Shown in pieces: positions 22,501 to 35,800 of a DNA stretch of 64,000 nucleotides; the stretch's first letter is position 1; each line of letters begins with the position of its first letter. The notes beneath the pieces are model-generated. The model saw only the letters and a list, made by a program, of their open reading frames with translations. It did no database searches and had not been told where the DNA came from. A program made the position numbers and the translations under genes. The stretch is from Ampelocalamus luodianensis (Eukaryota; Streptophyta; Magnoliopsida; Poales; Poaceae): contig CM070633.1 of assembly GCA_036346255.1 (NCBI GenBank), forward strand, positions 20,460,001-20,524,000, in the 5' to 3' direction.

Positions 22501-23554
22501 TTAATAAACATAATGCATACGGGAAGATTACCTCCTCTAGAAGATCTTCGCCTGATATCGTACTAATACAACCGCTAAACACTGCTCTAAACACTCTCAA
22601 ATTGATAGCGAAATCGGAACTAATTTCGGCCGATCGAGCTACCTCTCGCTCGCTCGATCCTCTCTATCTTTCTATGCTGAGCTGAATGGTTTAGGGGTGG
22701 AGGATGAGAGCAACGTGCCGGGTTTTATAGCCATGTGAAATAACTCAGTCGACCGCAAAGTGACGCGAGAGCAATGGGTAAACAACGTGCGACGGGACAG
22801 CCGTGTGTTTTTTCCACATGCGGCAGATAGGGAGAATCGGGTGGGGATGATGCGACCAGCGACGGTATGGGCGAAACCAATTTCCTCCCACTCATGAGCA
22901 GCACAGGCGATGTTTGGCCCAAGAGCACACGGATGAGGCATGTCCGTGTCCCTGGCGCTCGGACAAGGGGGCACCAGGCCTTGGGAGCGTAGACGAGGGG
23001 GTCTAGCACCTAGGCATGCGGATGACGTGGCTCTGGCCCTTTGGTGCATGAATGAGGCTGTGTCGGCTACCAGTGAATCTACGGTATCATTTTTGGCTTT
23101 GATCAACGAAGGGGGGTTAAATTTACAATTTCATACAAACAGTGTTATATAAACCAAAAACTCCCATCGACCCATGGATTAACTGATTACAATGATGGTC
23201 TTCACGGCCCACCAAAGATGCCATCTTAGAAGGGCGACGCTACCAAGCACCACCAGTCTCCGGATCGTCCCAGAGCAAGGTGTTGTTGTACTACGTATTT
23301 ATCATTGCATCTGATCCTTGGTAGTAAAACTTAATTTAAGAGCGATCTCTATTTTTGACACATGCATTTGTTCATTTAAAGTAGTATTTAGTCATATTCA
23401 GTAAGACAAAGGGGCCAGACGAACCAATAGAATCTCTTGAGAATATTTTATATCTCGATATTTGTCGGTCTCTTTGTTGATTGGACAAAGAAAAAGAAGG
23501 GTGATAGCATATTCAAACTGACACATATATATCTACCTCCCTTGAAAGATTGAT
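22501..23554. other. Unassigned interval right of the AT-rich array
   Basis: It holds overlapping frames on both strands at 22672-23152, with no domain I recognise. The composition changes abruptly from AT-rich to balanced at about 22530. It could be the terminal part of the DNA transposon that carries the array, but no inverted repeat was identified. Confidence 0.3.
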
Positions 23555-23800
23555 GACTACTGTACTACCAAATTCACAATTGCATTTATATTATTCACGT
23601 CCTACATATTTTAAATAATTATTTTATGATAGCACAATAAGGCCCGCAACAATGCGCGGGAGGTTCACCAAGTTGGGAATTAATTCCACGCAACACACAT
23701 ATACCTTTGGTTCGATTAATCCAAACAATGAGAATAGAATGGCCATGATCAATCGAGTAGCGATATATTTCAGACTCGTGCTTGCATACCGATAATTAAT
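23555..23800. repeat. Unclassified repeated sequence, short deletion derivative
   Basis: About 55 bp at the left match 11460-11510, and about 65 bp at the right match 12748-12800, including CAGACTCGTGCTTGCATACC. The 1.2 kb between them in the longer copy is replaced by about 120 unrelated bases here. It is cut at 23800 by the LTR that starts at 23801. Confidence 0.6.
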
Positions 23801-25584
23801 TGTAACATCCCAAAAAATCAAACTTGCACCATCGTCGTCTTCATCTCTGGCACACCCCTCGATCCAAGTCGGCACGTTCCAGACGGTTTCGTCGAACCGG
23901 GGAGCGAAGGATCCCAGATTCTCCGTGTATTATTCTACACTAGTCTCATGATCAGTAACTAGTGTACACAGACAAACAAGAGATGATAACACAATCATAA
24001 CACGCGATTCATTCAAAATAATTTGAGTTTGTTACAAAAGGGGGCATAAAGCCGACAAGCAGAGTACAGCAGAAGAAAAAGCAGTAAAGTAGACCACACG
24101 ACTCGCCACAGGCAACCGTCTAGAGGCGCAGCCTAGTCGTCCAAGATCTCATGCTCATCATAGAACTCCTCTCCTACTCAACAATTGAATTAAGCAAGAG
24201 TGAGCACAAACAACCGTGCTCGCAAGTTACACCCAGTAACAAATTATAACGCATGCCGGATATATCAAAGGAGGCTTATAGAGTTGATTTTGCATAAATC
24301 AATGTTTCTTTCCAAGTACTCGTACTAAGTTCCAAAGTAGTCTAATCCATAGCTAAAAATTATTTTCTAAAACTCAAGTTTTATAGTCAGATAACATTCA
24401 CACAAGAGTGGTGAAGGATACCCTCCTATCACATGGCTACCTGCCCAATCTCCGACTAGATAAGAAATCCAAAACTATTTGATGAAGTCTTTTGAAAACA
24501 AAAACCAAAATCTAATTGGAGTGGCTTTGCTAGTATGTCCATGACCGTGGACACATCTATTCGAATAGTTCTTAACACTCTGCAGATGTCGTACAGCTTT
24601 ACCCACAAGAGATAATCACTTGTAATGCCCCGCCTCGCTAAGGTTTCGCATATATTGGGCTAACAACCCGCCGGATTTAAGCCCCCTCTTGCGCCATGTG
24701 GGAATACATGAAAGTAGGTCGCAAAGACACCCACGCAACCGCATGGCATGACCACGGTGCAATGTTGTAAATTATTTTGCCAAGTCCTGCCCATTCAAGA
24801 CATGTTGTAGTACGATGTAGCTTAGCAAGATGCGGCTCGAAGACCGGTCCTTAACTGACTTGGGCGACTTCCAAAACAAACCCTGGGCCTCGACCATAGA
24901 AATTAATCGACCCCGTGCATAAACATGCACCCGTCCAAGCATCTAATTCGCCTAAGTCCAAACCAATTTTCATTTTGTTTAACAAGTCAAAACATTTTAT
25001 AGATTTCTATGGTAAAGACAATACCATAGAATCATTTTCAAATCATAGTTGAACTTTTGGCTAAATTCCCTAAATTAAACATTTTCGGTCTAAGCTTTGT
25101 CTAAGCATACTGTTTTTAACATGTTCTAGTCGTACTAGTGTATCGACTAGATTTTCCACTAAGGTGGCAAGGGAATGATAACTTCAATTTCAACATAGGT
25201 TGTACAACGGTAACAAGATTAACTAGTAATTTAAAACAGAAATTTAAATTACTATAATATAAATAAGCATGCAATAATAGTTTAAAGTAGAATTTAAATA
25301 ATTTCAAATACTGGGATTCAATATGATCAAAGTGTAACTTGCCTTGCTCAAATGCTTGAGGATCTACTTCTTCGAGATACTCGGGTTCCCCAAATCGTCA
25401 AAATCTACACGTGAGAATGAAGCAGATTCAAATAAAGTCTAAATAAGATCCAAATAACTCCAAATCAAATAACTTTAGGATAGGAAGCTAGATCCTGATT
25501 TTAGATGAATTTAGAAATTTGAATATCTCAAATTGTAGCTCGAACGAAGGAGAACGGGCTCTCGGAAGTTGAAAACACGTTGTC

Positions 25585-26585
25585 GGAAGGGGGTTCGACC
25601 ACTAGTGGTCGAAAGAGGTTTGATTACCTGGTCGGAAGGAGGTTCGACAATAGGTGGTCGAAAGAGGTTCGACTACCTGTGATGAGGACATCAACCCTAA
25701 GGATGCAACCATTACTTCGACTTGTTGCACTGCATCCTCTACTTCAACCACATTTTCTTCGAAAGGACTTTCGGCTACTACACTGCCGTATTCTCCGGTT
25801 GGACCACCGAGCTTCATCTGAGCTGCGTCTATATGCCATGGTGTTGCGTCACCAATTGTTGGCCCACAGGCTATGTAATGTATGGACTGACTTGGCCCAT
25901 AAGGCCCATATGTTGGCTGACCACCCTAGGGAGCCTGTATTGTTCACGTGAGCAGTACCCATGAATAGTGCTGCTAGCCCTAGGGTTTCCACTTCCTGGC
26001 CGCACCCCTCATATAGGAGCCGCCGCCCCTTAGCAAAATTCGGGTTTTCTTAGATTAAAGTTTAGCCTTTGCTACTTTATACTTTGTCCACTTGTTCGGC
26101 GAGATCAATAGCGACATTGTTCTTCAGAACCCCACTTATCAATACATTAATTCCTATCCATAATTTTAGATTTCTATTTATCTTGTTCTTGCGTGCTTCT
26201 TTGGTTTATGCTGGAATTGATCATTGTGATCAGGTCATCCGGGTATTCACACACGGTTGACAACGACTTGTCGAGTAGTTCAGCGATTGCGTGGTTTTGA
26301 GCCTTGCGAGTTCGTAGCTAGGATTGCGAGAGTTGAGTGACTACTACCGAACTTACCTTCTCATCGAAAGATCGGGCCAAAATTAGGACCTCAGTGGTTC
26401 ATCAACCTGGTCGAAAGGAGGTTCGACAACAGATGGTCGGAAGAAGGTTCGACTATAGGTGGTCGAAAGAGATTTGACTACCTGGTCGGAAGGAGGTTCG
26501 ACTACAGGTGGTCGAAAGGACTACCTGGTCGGAAGGAGATTCGACAACAGGTGGTCCGAACAGGTTCGACTACCTGGTCACAAAA
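25585..26585. repeat. GGTCGGAAGGAGGTTCGAC minisatellite, split by a solo LTR
   Basis: Units of about 24 bp, alternating GGTCGGAAGGAGGTTCGACAA and GGTCGAAAGAGGTTCGACTA, occur at 25585-25679 and 26405-26585. The solo LTR at 25680-26404 lies between them. A similar array is at 30070-30260 in the truncated LTR copy, and shorter GGTCGA units are at 27225-27330. Confidence 0.85.
25680..26404 (+). mobile_element. Solo LTR, 725 bp, with a 5-bp target duplication
   Basis: It starts TGATGAGGACATC and ends GGTTCATCA, flanked by ACCTG at 25675-25679 and ACCTG at 26405-26409. The ends match the LTRs of the non-autonomous element at 5741-11335, in opposite orientation, including TCTTTCGATGAGAAG read on the other strand. 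The middle differs, so it is a relative rather than a close copy. A solo LTR arises by recombination between the two LTRs of an inserted element. Confidence 0.93.
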
Positions 26586-27572
26586 AGCACGATTACTCGG
26601 CGTGGTCATAGGAAGGAAATGACTACTCAGCGTGGTCATAGGAAGGATACGACTACTCGACGTGGTCGTAAGGACACGAGAGAGAACAGGGCATAGGAAA
26701 ACTCACCAAGATCGAGAGAGAGGCTGTAGGACAAGCAGCGGTCGAAGATGGAGCGGCGCTCCAGTGAATTCCCGGCAAAGGCAAGGGAGCCTCGAGTAGC
26801 ACAAGGTCTTGCGAAGCTAGAGGTGAAGACAACACCGATGGAGAGGCTCTAACGGTGGCGCTGGAGGCGGTGGTGAAACTTGGAGCACGGCGAAATGAGG
26901 GTGAGAGAGAGAGTTGAGGGGAAAGTGAAAGGAAGGCAAAAAGGCTCCCTGGTGCTCCATTTATAGCCGCCGAGGAGGAGGAGGGAGGAACTTGATGGCA
27001 TGGGCGCTTGGGCGAGCACGAGACGGGGGCAGGTGGGGAGGAGAAAGAACAGGGGGGTTGGTGCGTCGAAGGAAGGGCAATTACATGCGCCTGCTACCGA
27101 GGAAGACGAGGGAGGGAATCGCATTGGGGGCATGACTTTGTAGCGGAGATAACGGCATTTAATGCACGAGGACTTTTGTGATGGGCATGACGGTGACCAG
27201 GCGAGGAGGAGGCTGACAGCTGGGGCTGGTCGAAGCCTGGCGGCCGATCATAACTGAGAGGATGGTCGCAACCGAGAGGGTGGTCGAAACCAAGAGGGTG
27301 GTCAACAACGAGAGGGTGGTCGACGCGCGGGGATAGAAAAAGGGATGGGCCGTGGGGAAAACAGAACAAACAGATAAATGGGATTTCAATTACCTGGGAA
27401 CTCCAATAAACTCAAAATAACATAAATTTTGAATTAGTTGAAGTTTGATTTAGTCATTTAAATTATTTTTAATTTCTAAAATTTCAAGTTAAGCTTTACA
27501 AATTCAACAAAACCAAATGGTTAATTTTTATTTTGAAAATATTCAAAGAGACCCAGAAATTGGGATGTTACA

Positions 27573-29120
27573 AACCTACCCCCCTTAAGGGAATCTCGAT
27601 CCCAAGATTCAGACTTGGTTAGCAAAAAAGGTGGGAGTACTCGGCCTTCAGATCTTCTTCTCGTTCGCAGGTGGCTTTCTCTTCTGAGTGATTACTTCAC
27701 TGGACCTTGCATGAATAGATGATCTTGCTTCTAGTAATGCGCTCTGCGACATCAAGAATCTTGATCGGTTGCTTCACATAGGTGAGGTCCTCTTGAAGAT
27801 CAATGCTATCCAGCAGTGTTTTCTCTGTTGGAACTCAAAGACACTTCTTTAGTTGCGACACATGGAAGACGTCATGAACTACAGACAAAGATGCCAGTAG
27901 CTCCAACTGATATGTGACTTCGCCTTTCCTTTTCAAAGTCTTGTATGGTCCAATGAATCTTGGTGCGAGTTTTCCTTTACTCTGAAATCTTCTTACTCCT
28001 CTAAGTGGAATTACTCTAAGATAGACAAAATCTCCTATTTCAAAGGACAAATCTCTGCGACGATTGTCAGCATAACTCTTCTGTCGGGATTAAGTCACTC
28101 CCAATTATTCTCTTAACACTCTTACTTTACTTTCAGAATCCTTAATCAATTCAGGTCCAAAGAACTAGTATTCTCCGACTTGATCTCAAAGGAGAGGGAT
28201 TCAACACTATCTATCGTACAACGCTTCAAATGGAGACATTTGCAAGCTAGCTTGATAGCTGTTGTTGTACGAGAATTTTGCATAAGGAAGATTCTGATCC
28301 CAACTCTTCCCATAGTCTATAGAACAGGCTCGAAGCATGTCTTCCAAAATCTGGGGATGATATGATGTACTGAAGTTGAGTCTGGTACCCAAGGCTTCAT
28401 GCAGGCTCTTCCAAAATCTAGATGTGAACTGTGATCCCTTGTCAGACACTATCCTTTTAGGCACTCCATGCAGACAAACGATCCTAGACATATACAACTC
28501 TACTAATCTCCTGCTTCTGTAAGTGGTCTTGACTGGTATGAAGTGTGCCACTTTAGTCAAACGGTCAATCATGACCTAGATGGAATCATATCCTGATTGG
28601 GTCCTAGGCAATCTAGTGATAAAGTTCATGCCGATTTGTTCCCACTTCCACTCGGGAATTGGTAAGGACTGCAACAATCCAGCTGGTCTCTGATGTTCTG
28701 CCTTGACTTTTTGGCATACATCACAAAGTGCAACAAACTCAGCAATCTCTCGCTTCATACTGATCCACCAATACTTTTCCTTTAGATCCTAGTACATCTT
28801 GGTACTTCCTAGATGAATAGAGTAAGGTGACTCATGAGCTTCCTTCAGAATTAGCTGCTTTGTTTCTTGGTGGTTAGGTACACAACTGCGGTTATTGAAC
28901 CAAACAATACCTTGTTCATCCTCAGAAAATCCTGGGGCTTTGCCTCTTTTCATGTTCTTTTTTATTTCTTTAATGTCTTCATCCTCTTTATAATTTTCTC
29001 TGACTTGACTCTAAATGTTCGGTTGAACTTCTAAGGTATTTACACAATGATGATTAACAATCTCCAAATTCAAATGCCTCAACTCTTCATACAATCTTGG
29101 CTGACTCTCCTGATCCCACT
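27573..29120 (-). pseudogene. Ty3/gypsy integrase remnant
   Basis: On the minus strand, from right to left: a zinc-finger end and linker (28576-28758, with CDVCQKVKAEHQRPAG and LLQSLPIPEWKWEQI), the integrase core (28207-28572), and the C-terminal SH3-like region (27835-28050, with GDFVYLRV and LAPRFIGPYK). The core keeps two catalytic aspartates, in MIDRLTKVAHF and VSDKGSQFTS. The usual stretch between YHPQ and ILEDMLRAC, which carries the catalytic glutamate, is deleted. TAG stops lie at 28573-28575 and about 28787. Reverse transcriptase, protease and gag are gone. It cannot encode a working integrase. Confidence 0.9.
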
Positions 29121-30690
29121 GTAGTCCCGCCTCGCTAAGGTTTTGCTTCCATTAGGCTAACCACCCGCCAAATTTAAGCCCCCTCTTGCGCCATGTGAGA
29201 ATACATGAAAGTAGGTCGTAAAGACACACACACAACCAGATGGCACGACCACGGTGAAACATTACAAATTAGTTAGGCAGGTCTTGCCCATTCAAGACAT
29301 GTGGTAGTACGATGTGGCTTAGCAAGATGCAGCTCGAAGACCGGTCCTTAACTAACTTGGGTGGCTTCAAAAACAAATCCTGAGCCTCGACCATATAAAT
29401 GAATCGACCCCGTGCATAAACATGCACCCGTCCAAGCATCCAATTCGCCCAAGTTCAAACCAATTTTCATTTTGTTTAACAAGTTAAAACATTTTATAAA
29501 TTTCTATGGTAAGGATAATACCATAGAATCGTTTTCAAATCATAGTTGAACTTTTGGCTAAATTCCCCAAATTAAACACTTTTGGTCTAAGCTTTGTCTA
29601 AGCATACTGTTTTTCAACATGTTCTAGTCGTACTAGTGTATCGACTAGATTTTCCATCAAGGTGGCAAGGGAATGACAACTTCAATTTCAACATAGGTTG
29701 TACAACAGTAACGGGGTTAACTAGTAATTTAAAATAAGAATTTAAATTACTAGAATATAAATAAGCATGCAATAATAGTTTAAAATAGAATTTAAATAAT
29801 TTTAAATACTGGGATTTGATATGATCAAAGGTGTAACTTGCCTTGCTCAAATGCTTGAGGATCTACTTCTTTGAGATACTTGGGTTCCCCGGAGTCATCG
29901 AAATCTACACGTAAGAACGAAGCAGATTCAAATAAGGTCCAAATGAACTCAAAATCAAATAACTTTAGAATAGGAAGCTAGATCATGATGTTAGATGAAT
30001 TTAGAAATTTGAATCTCTCTAATCGGAGCTCGAACGAAGGAGAACGGGCTCTCGAAAGTTCAAAACACATGGTCGGAAGGGGGTTCGACCACTCGTGGTC
30101 GGAAGAGGTTCGATTACCTGGTCGGAAGGAGGTTCGACAATAGGTGGTCAGAAGGACTACCTGGTCGGAAGGAGGTTCGACTACAGGTGGTCAGAAGAGG
30201 TTCGACAATAGGTGGTCGGAAGGGTGTTTGACAACAGGTTGTCGGAAGAGGTTTGACAACCTGGTCGGAAGAAGGACACGACTACTCGGCGTGGTTGTAG
30301 GAAGGATATGGCTACTCGGCGTGGTCGTAAGGACATGAGAGAGAATAGGGCATGGGAAAACTCATCAAGACCAAGAGAGAGGGTAGAGGACGAGCGGCAG
30401 TCGAAGACGGCGCGGCGCTCTGTGAATTCCCAGCAAAGGCAAGGGGAGCCTCGAGTAGCACACGGTCTTGCGAAGCTGGAGGTGAAGACAACGCCGACGA
30501 AGAGGCTTTGACGGTAGTGCTAGAGGCGGTGGCGAAACTTGGAGCACGACGAAACGAGGGCAAGATAGAGAGAGTTGAGGGGAAAGCGAAAGGGAAGCAA
30601 AAAGGCCCCCTGGTGCTCCATTTATAACAGCCGAGGAGGAGGTGCGAGGAACTTGAGGGCATGGGCGCCTGGGCAAGGACGAGACATAAT
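29121..30690 (-). mobile_element. Truncated second LTR copy of the same gypsy element
   Basis: It matches 24625-27020, except that the nested solo LTR is absent. Shared words include GCCCCCTCTTGCGCCATGTG and the GGTCGGAAGGAGGTTCGAC array. Both LTR ends are missing and the copy joins the integrase remnant directly at about 29120. The element has therefore lost most of its interior plus one LTR end. Frames at 30312-30834 are LTR sequence. Confidence 0.8.
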
Positions 30691-32866
30691 TGCTCCCTGG
30701 TGCTCCCTAGTGCACCATTTTGAGCATAATTGCTCGAGGAAAAATCTATTGAACAACTTAGGAGAATTTTTATTAAGAAGAACAAATCCAATTACATAAG
30801 AATAGGAAATTATAAGATTTTTAGAGAAAATCACATAAGAGATAAACTTCTAAAAAAATTACATGAGGAACTACATTAAGTTAAAAGCCCTCACAAAACT
30901 TTTCATAAAGTTTGGACGACACAGCCCCTACTTTATTGATTGAATTATTATACATCTCATGAGCAAGCATATGGTCTATGGAACATTTGCACAAATTACT
31001 GCATTTTAAAAGTTCGAATCAAAGGTTAAACATACAACTCAAATTGAAGCTCTAAATAAAATTGACAATAAATACTTGTGATCATCTTTGGTAAATGATT
31101 TATTTAAATCTTATAATATTTATCATGAATAAATATAAGTTTTCCCAAATTTTTAGCATCAAATTCAACTCTGAGAAAATTCAAATCCCAATTCAACAAC
31201 CCCTGCAGTTAATGATTTAAAATAAGCAAATAATTCATGAACAGTGAGTTTAGAAAATTTATGTGTACTAGGCCGTCCCAGGAACACCTTTGAAAAATTT
31301 AAGAATTTTAGGAATTTAATTGCTATTTTATGTTGCCGGTCAAAGTAGAGAGGGTTTGAATTCAAATGAGTCAACTATTTGTTTGACTTGAGTCCGACCT
31401 GGTTCACTCGACTTGATTCGACCAAGCCACCTAACAGCACCTGGCTCGAACCAGTCTCCAACCCATGCCTCGTTGAGACACTGACGAGGTGGGCCTACCT
31501 GTCAGCTTCGTCCCTTACCTCCCGTTGGCAAGCACGGAACACGAGCGCCATGCGGCCGCGTTCCTCTTCCGCGCACAGGCAACAGCGTGAATCCACCACC
31601 CTTGCCAGCCACTCCTGAGCCTTCGTTGCTTAATGTTGCCTCCATTTCCATCATCGCCCATGCTTAAACCCCTCCTTGCTCTCATTTCTCCTCACTTTTC
31701 CTCTCGACCGTGAGGAGGAAGATGCTTGTTTAAGCGATCCTCTCAGGTAAGCTTCAATCCACTTCGTCCCTCTCCTTCTACATCCCTTGCCGTGTCCATC
31801 TGAGCTAATGCGAGCTCTTGCTTTCTTGTGTAGAGCCCGAAACGCCATCGTGCCATTCTTCGTTTCCAGAGCACGCCCGCCAAAGCTCGGTAGTGCCATC
31901 TCATCTCTGGTGAGATTCTTGCTCTCTTATGGGCGTCACCTTATGTTCTAGGGTACAACAATACTTTCCCCTCAAGTCATTTCTCAAATGCTTCACAGGA
32001 GCCTGTGAATTTTGAAGTTCCCCATTTTTGGCCGAAGAACCTTATCTTCTTCCCCAACGTCGTTCCGATAAGGCATACACCACCGTCCATTGGACCTCTT
32101 TAAGCTATCCCAACTCTTCATTATCCTTCTCTTTGTGCAGTTCATCTTCTCCATGTGGAACCCCCATCGCCGTCGTTGGACACTCGTCACCGGCCATCCT
32201 CCGAGCTTCTCCGACCTCCATCCTTGCATCGATAGGTTTCCTATACCCATTAGGAGCTTATGCATGCACGTATTTGCTCAATGCGTAGCCAGTTTGTCAC
32301 ATGCACATTTGCACGAACCTCACTTCTGCCCTTGTCCGGCGCGCCACCGCTACAGACCACCGTGAGGCTCGCCTCTAGTACTGGTAGATGCGCAAAGCTT
32401 TGAGGAACTCGTTCCTGCCCTTATCTTGCGCTAGCATGGACCACAACGCTAGCGAGATGCCTGGGCGATGTCGCAGCAGAGCCACCCCTATTGTCGGAAT
32501 TCCGACAGTTCCTATAGCTAATGATTAGGGAATAATCTTGGTCAGATTAGGTTGAATGATTGCTTAACTGTGTTAATGACTGATCAATTAATGGTAATGT
32601 GTCTATTACAAGTGGGGACATACATAGAAATGGAGAGAAGTTAAACCGGGTTTGCTTTGAGTGAATGACACGTGGGCCCCGCCCATTAAGTGCACAGTGC
32701 ACTAGGCGGTGAACCCGAGGACCGAACTCATGGACCTTTGGTCCATGCACTATTTCATGGGCCAAGTCAATGACAAACGGGCCCCACCTGTTAGTAGGAT
32801 TTAATTCGGTATTTAAATGAAAAAGGGTACTGTGCAGTAGACCCCACCCGTCAGCGACAGAGGCTA
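30691..32866 (+). mobile_element. Gypsy-type LTR in plus orientation, left part
   Basis: No gene is supported. The sequence at 32640-32866 has the GGGCCCCACC(T)GTTAG / CCCACCCGTCAGC words common in large grass gypsy LTRs. The LTR continues after the nested solo LTR at 37751, where 38380-38460 is the reverse complement of the region at 34505-34580. The left boundary is unclear. Frames at 31379-32365 are short and unlike known proteins. Confidence 0.5.
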
Positions 32867-32871
32867 GGTAA

Positions 32872-35800
32872 TGTGAGACACCGGGGTATTTAGCTTGTAA
32901 TGCTTAGTCTTCCATTGACTATAGCATCACAAACAAAATATCACGTACCTCGGTAAAATGTATACTTCCCAGAATTGCAGTATACATACCCTTTTACAAA
33001 ACATTGTATCAATTCCATACAACACACGGAACCACAGCTAAAGCTTTACAAGTAAAAGACATATAGTAAAGTTATTACAAAAGAGAGGCTAACCGGCCAA
33101 GAACAAGCTAAAAGAGTTAAACAACAGCGGAAGCAAAATACCATAAGATGGCTATAAACAAGAGCCAACCGGTTTGCCTCACACCCATAAGGCAATCCGA
33201 CCGGACCGCCAAGCTAGTCGTCCACACCACAGCAAAACTCACAAAAGTCGATCCCTTGGGGATCAACCTCCTCTGCAATAATTAAGTAATGCAAATGAGC
33301 ACAAAAATTTACTCACAAGACTTACGAGTAACAAACCTAGATATTACTACATGTAGGCTTTAATCAAAGGAGAAGGCTAAAGGTTTATTTTCAGCATAAA
33401 GCAGATTTTATTTGTAATAAGTAATAGATTGAAGGCAGTTTTAACAATCTGATTTTAATTTGATCAAATAACAGCGAGACAATAAGTACTAACAATAAGA
33501 CAACCTGGAGGTGACTAACCCAATAGCCACCACAATAATAGCATGAATTACCCATTCGTACCACCCACATCAAGTTTTAATTAAAAGGTTGTATTCTAAT
33601 TCTTGCACGACCTTACCAAGCATGTCCATAACCCAGGATGAGGCTATTCGAATAGATCAAAACCCTGCAGGGGTGTACCAATGTACCCACACTTCAGACC
33701 GCCTTTTTGCCAAGCTATTAAGCACACTTACTTTGGTATACCGGCACGGCTAAGTCCTACGAGACATTTCCAATGGATTGTATTAATTAAGAGTCGCACG
33801 TATGGAGGTTAACCCTTAGTGATCCGCCGGCAACGAAGATCACAAGGACCCACACGTTGAGTCGAAGACACCGGCCCAGCCGAAGCAACTGCGGGTGCTC
33901 CTGGGTATGGAGAATCTAACCGGAACCCATCCCTCTCATCCCAAAACGAATATTTTTCTCTATCACTACCACCAACGACTCATTAATTAACACCTCCCAA
34001 AGTACTAAGTCAAGAGAGTTCCCATATCCCTCTAGTGTGGTTAGCACGCAAATATCGCTTGGCTTAGTGACAAAAGTAACTCGGTCCTTGATGACCTGGG
34101 CACCATTCCATTCACACCAAAAGATCACACATCATACCAATGTGCCCAAGTCTAAAACATTTTTTCAGTTTTAGATTTCACAAATAAACAAGGCACAAGG
34201 TGCTGAACATAAGTAAATAATAAGTTTTGTATGATCAAAGTCATCAACTAAGTCGATAACCGTCCAATTCTACCGGTAACTAAGCATTGCGGCTAAGCAT
34301 CATATCGTAAAGACAATAAAAAAGCATAAATCATTCACCGGGCTCTAATTCACCAGTGAGGATATTATCTTAGGTTTGTGGCAGGGGTGAACAATTTCAG
34401 GGAAACTATGCAATAGGATTAACTACCTCTAATAAAAAAATTAACTTTGACACAAAGAAGCATGCATACTTATTCTTTGCAAACAAGATATTAGAATTTA
34501 AAAGTAATGGGATCAATATGATCAAATGATGCTACATCTGCTTGTCTTGCTGGAGATCACTTTCTTGCTGCAAAGGATCGCTCTCATAATCAACAATTTC
34601 TTCGGAACCTATAGCAAGAACGAGAAAATCCAATAAAAACGACGAAAACGAAAAAGACTCAAAATTCAAAGTCAACCAAAATCCATGAAATTTATACAGC
34701 AGGTAGAGCATGATTTTATATAAATTTAGCAACAAGAATCACTCAATTTTGATTAAGTATGCAAACGTTATAGCGTAAACAATTTTAGTCTGCTGGAAAA
34801 ATCAAAATAAATTGCTTTCTGTTACTGTTCATCGCACAAATTTCCAGAAAGTTTTTTAATATAAAATGTTTATGGTAGGCAGATAATGACATCCTAAGGT
34901 CAGCAAAATTAGGTTTACTTCATTTGGAGTTAAAATGAATTTATTATGATTTTTCTAAGTTATGAAACTAGGGCATAATTAATTTCAGGGGTAAAGAAAT
35001 AATTAAAACCTACCTTACACTAAAGCATATTAATACAGAACCCTAACACATTTTAGTTTACTAAATTCGGAGTTACAGTGAATTACTTATGCATTTTTAT
35101 AAGTTTTAATGAATTTTTAGAGTAACCATTCACTATTAATACAAGATAATAACTCTATACAGATTTTTGATACAAAACAGGGTTCATTCACAATTTCATA
35201 TTAAAGTTCAGTTCAGCGGGACAATAACAAAATTTGAATCACTCAAAAAGGAGTTAAAATGAATTAGTTATGAAGTTTTGAAATTTCAAACAATTAACAG
35301 TTCACAGATAAAAGATTTCGGGAATTACTTATTACTAACCTAAAGTGGAAAATCTGGGTCGTTAATTTTGAATCAAACGGCCCAAACGCTAGGGCCGATC
35401 GGAACGCGCATAGTGCCCCATAGAGCCAACCGTTGGATTAGATCCAACGGTTCATAGCGGAGGAGACGTTCGGACTTTTGAACGTCTCAATCAATTTTGG
35501 ACTGTGGATCTAAAAAGAATGGTTCAGATCAAGGTTACATTCCGAGGTTCGAAGGTCCACGAGATCTGAGCCGCAGATCTAGAAATGACCGATAAAAGGG
35601 GGTTAGAATGTTTAGAACTCTAAACGCGCCGAGGAGGTCTAGACCGTTGGATCTAGATCTGACGGTCCAGAGCTATAGGGGAGGTCCTAAGGGTTGGATC
35701 TACAAGAGGGGAGGTCCTGGACGGCTAGGATCTACAAGAGGAGGTCCTAGACGGTTAAGATCTACTCAGGGGAGGTCTTAACGGCTTAGATCTCCAAAGG

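Larger units (their letters stand above)
23801..27572 (-). mobile_element. 3' LTR of a minus-strand gypsy element, with a nested solo LTR
   Basis: It begins TGTAACATCCCA and ends TGGGATGTTACA, a perfect 12-bp inverted terminus. The adjoining interior has a purine-rich tract on the minus strand (AAGGGGGGTAGGTT, ending at 27573) directly before the LTR start. Integrase coding follows further right. Without the nested 725-bp LTR and one target-repeat copy it is about 3.04 kb. It carries minisatellite blocks of GGTCGGAAGGAGGTTCGAC units. Confidence 0.85.

Noticed and set aside
30312..30791. 159-residue minus frame
   Set aside because: It is part of the truncated gypsy LTR copy, and the equivalent region at 26653-27133 is broken up.
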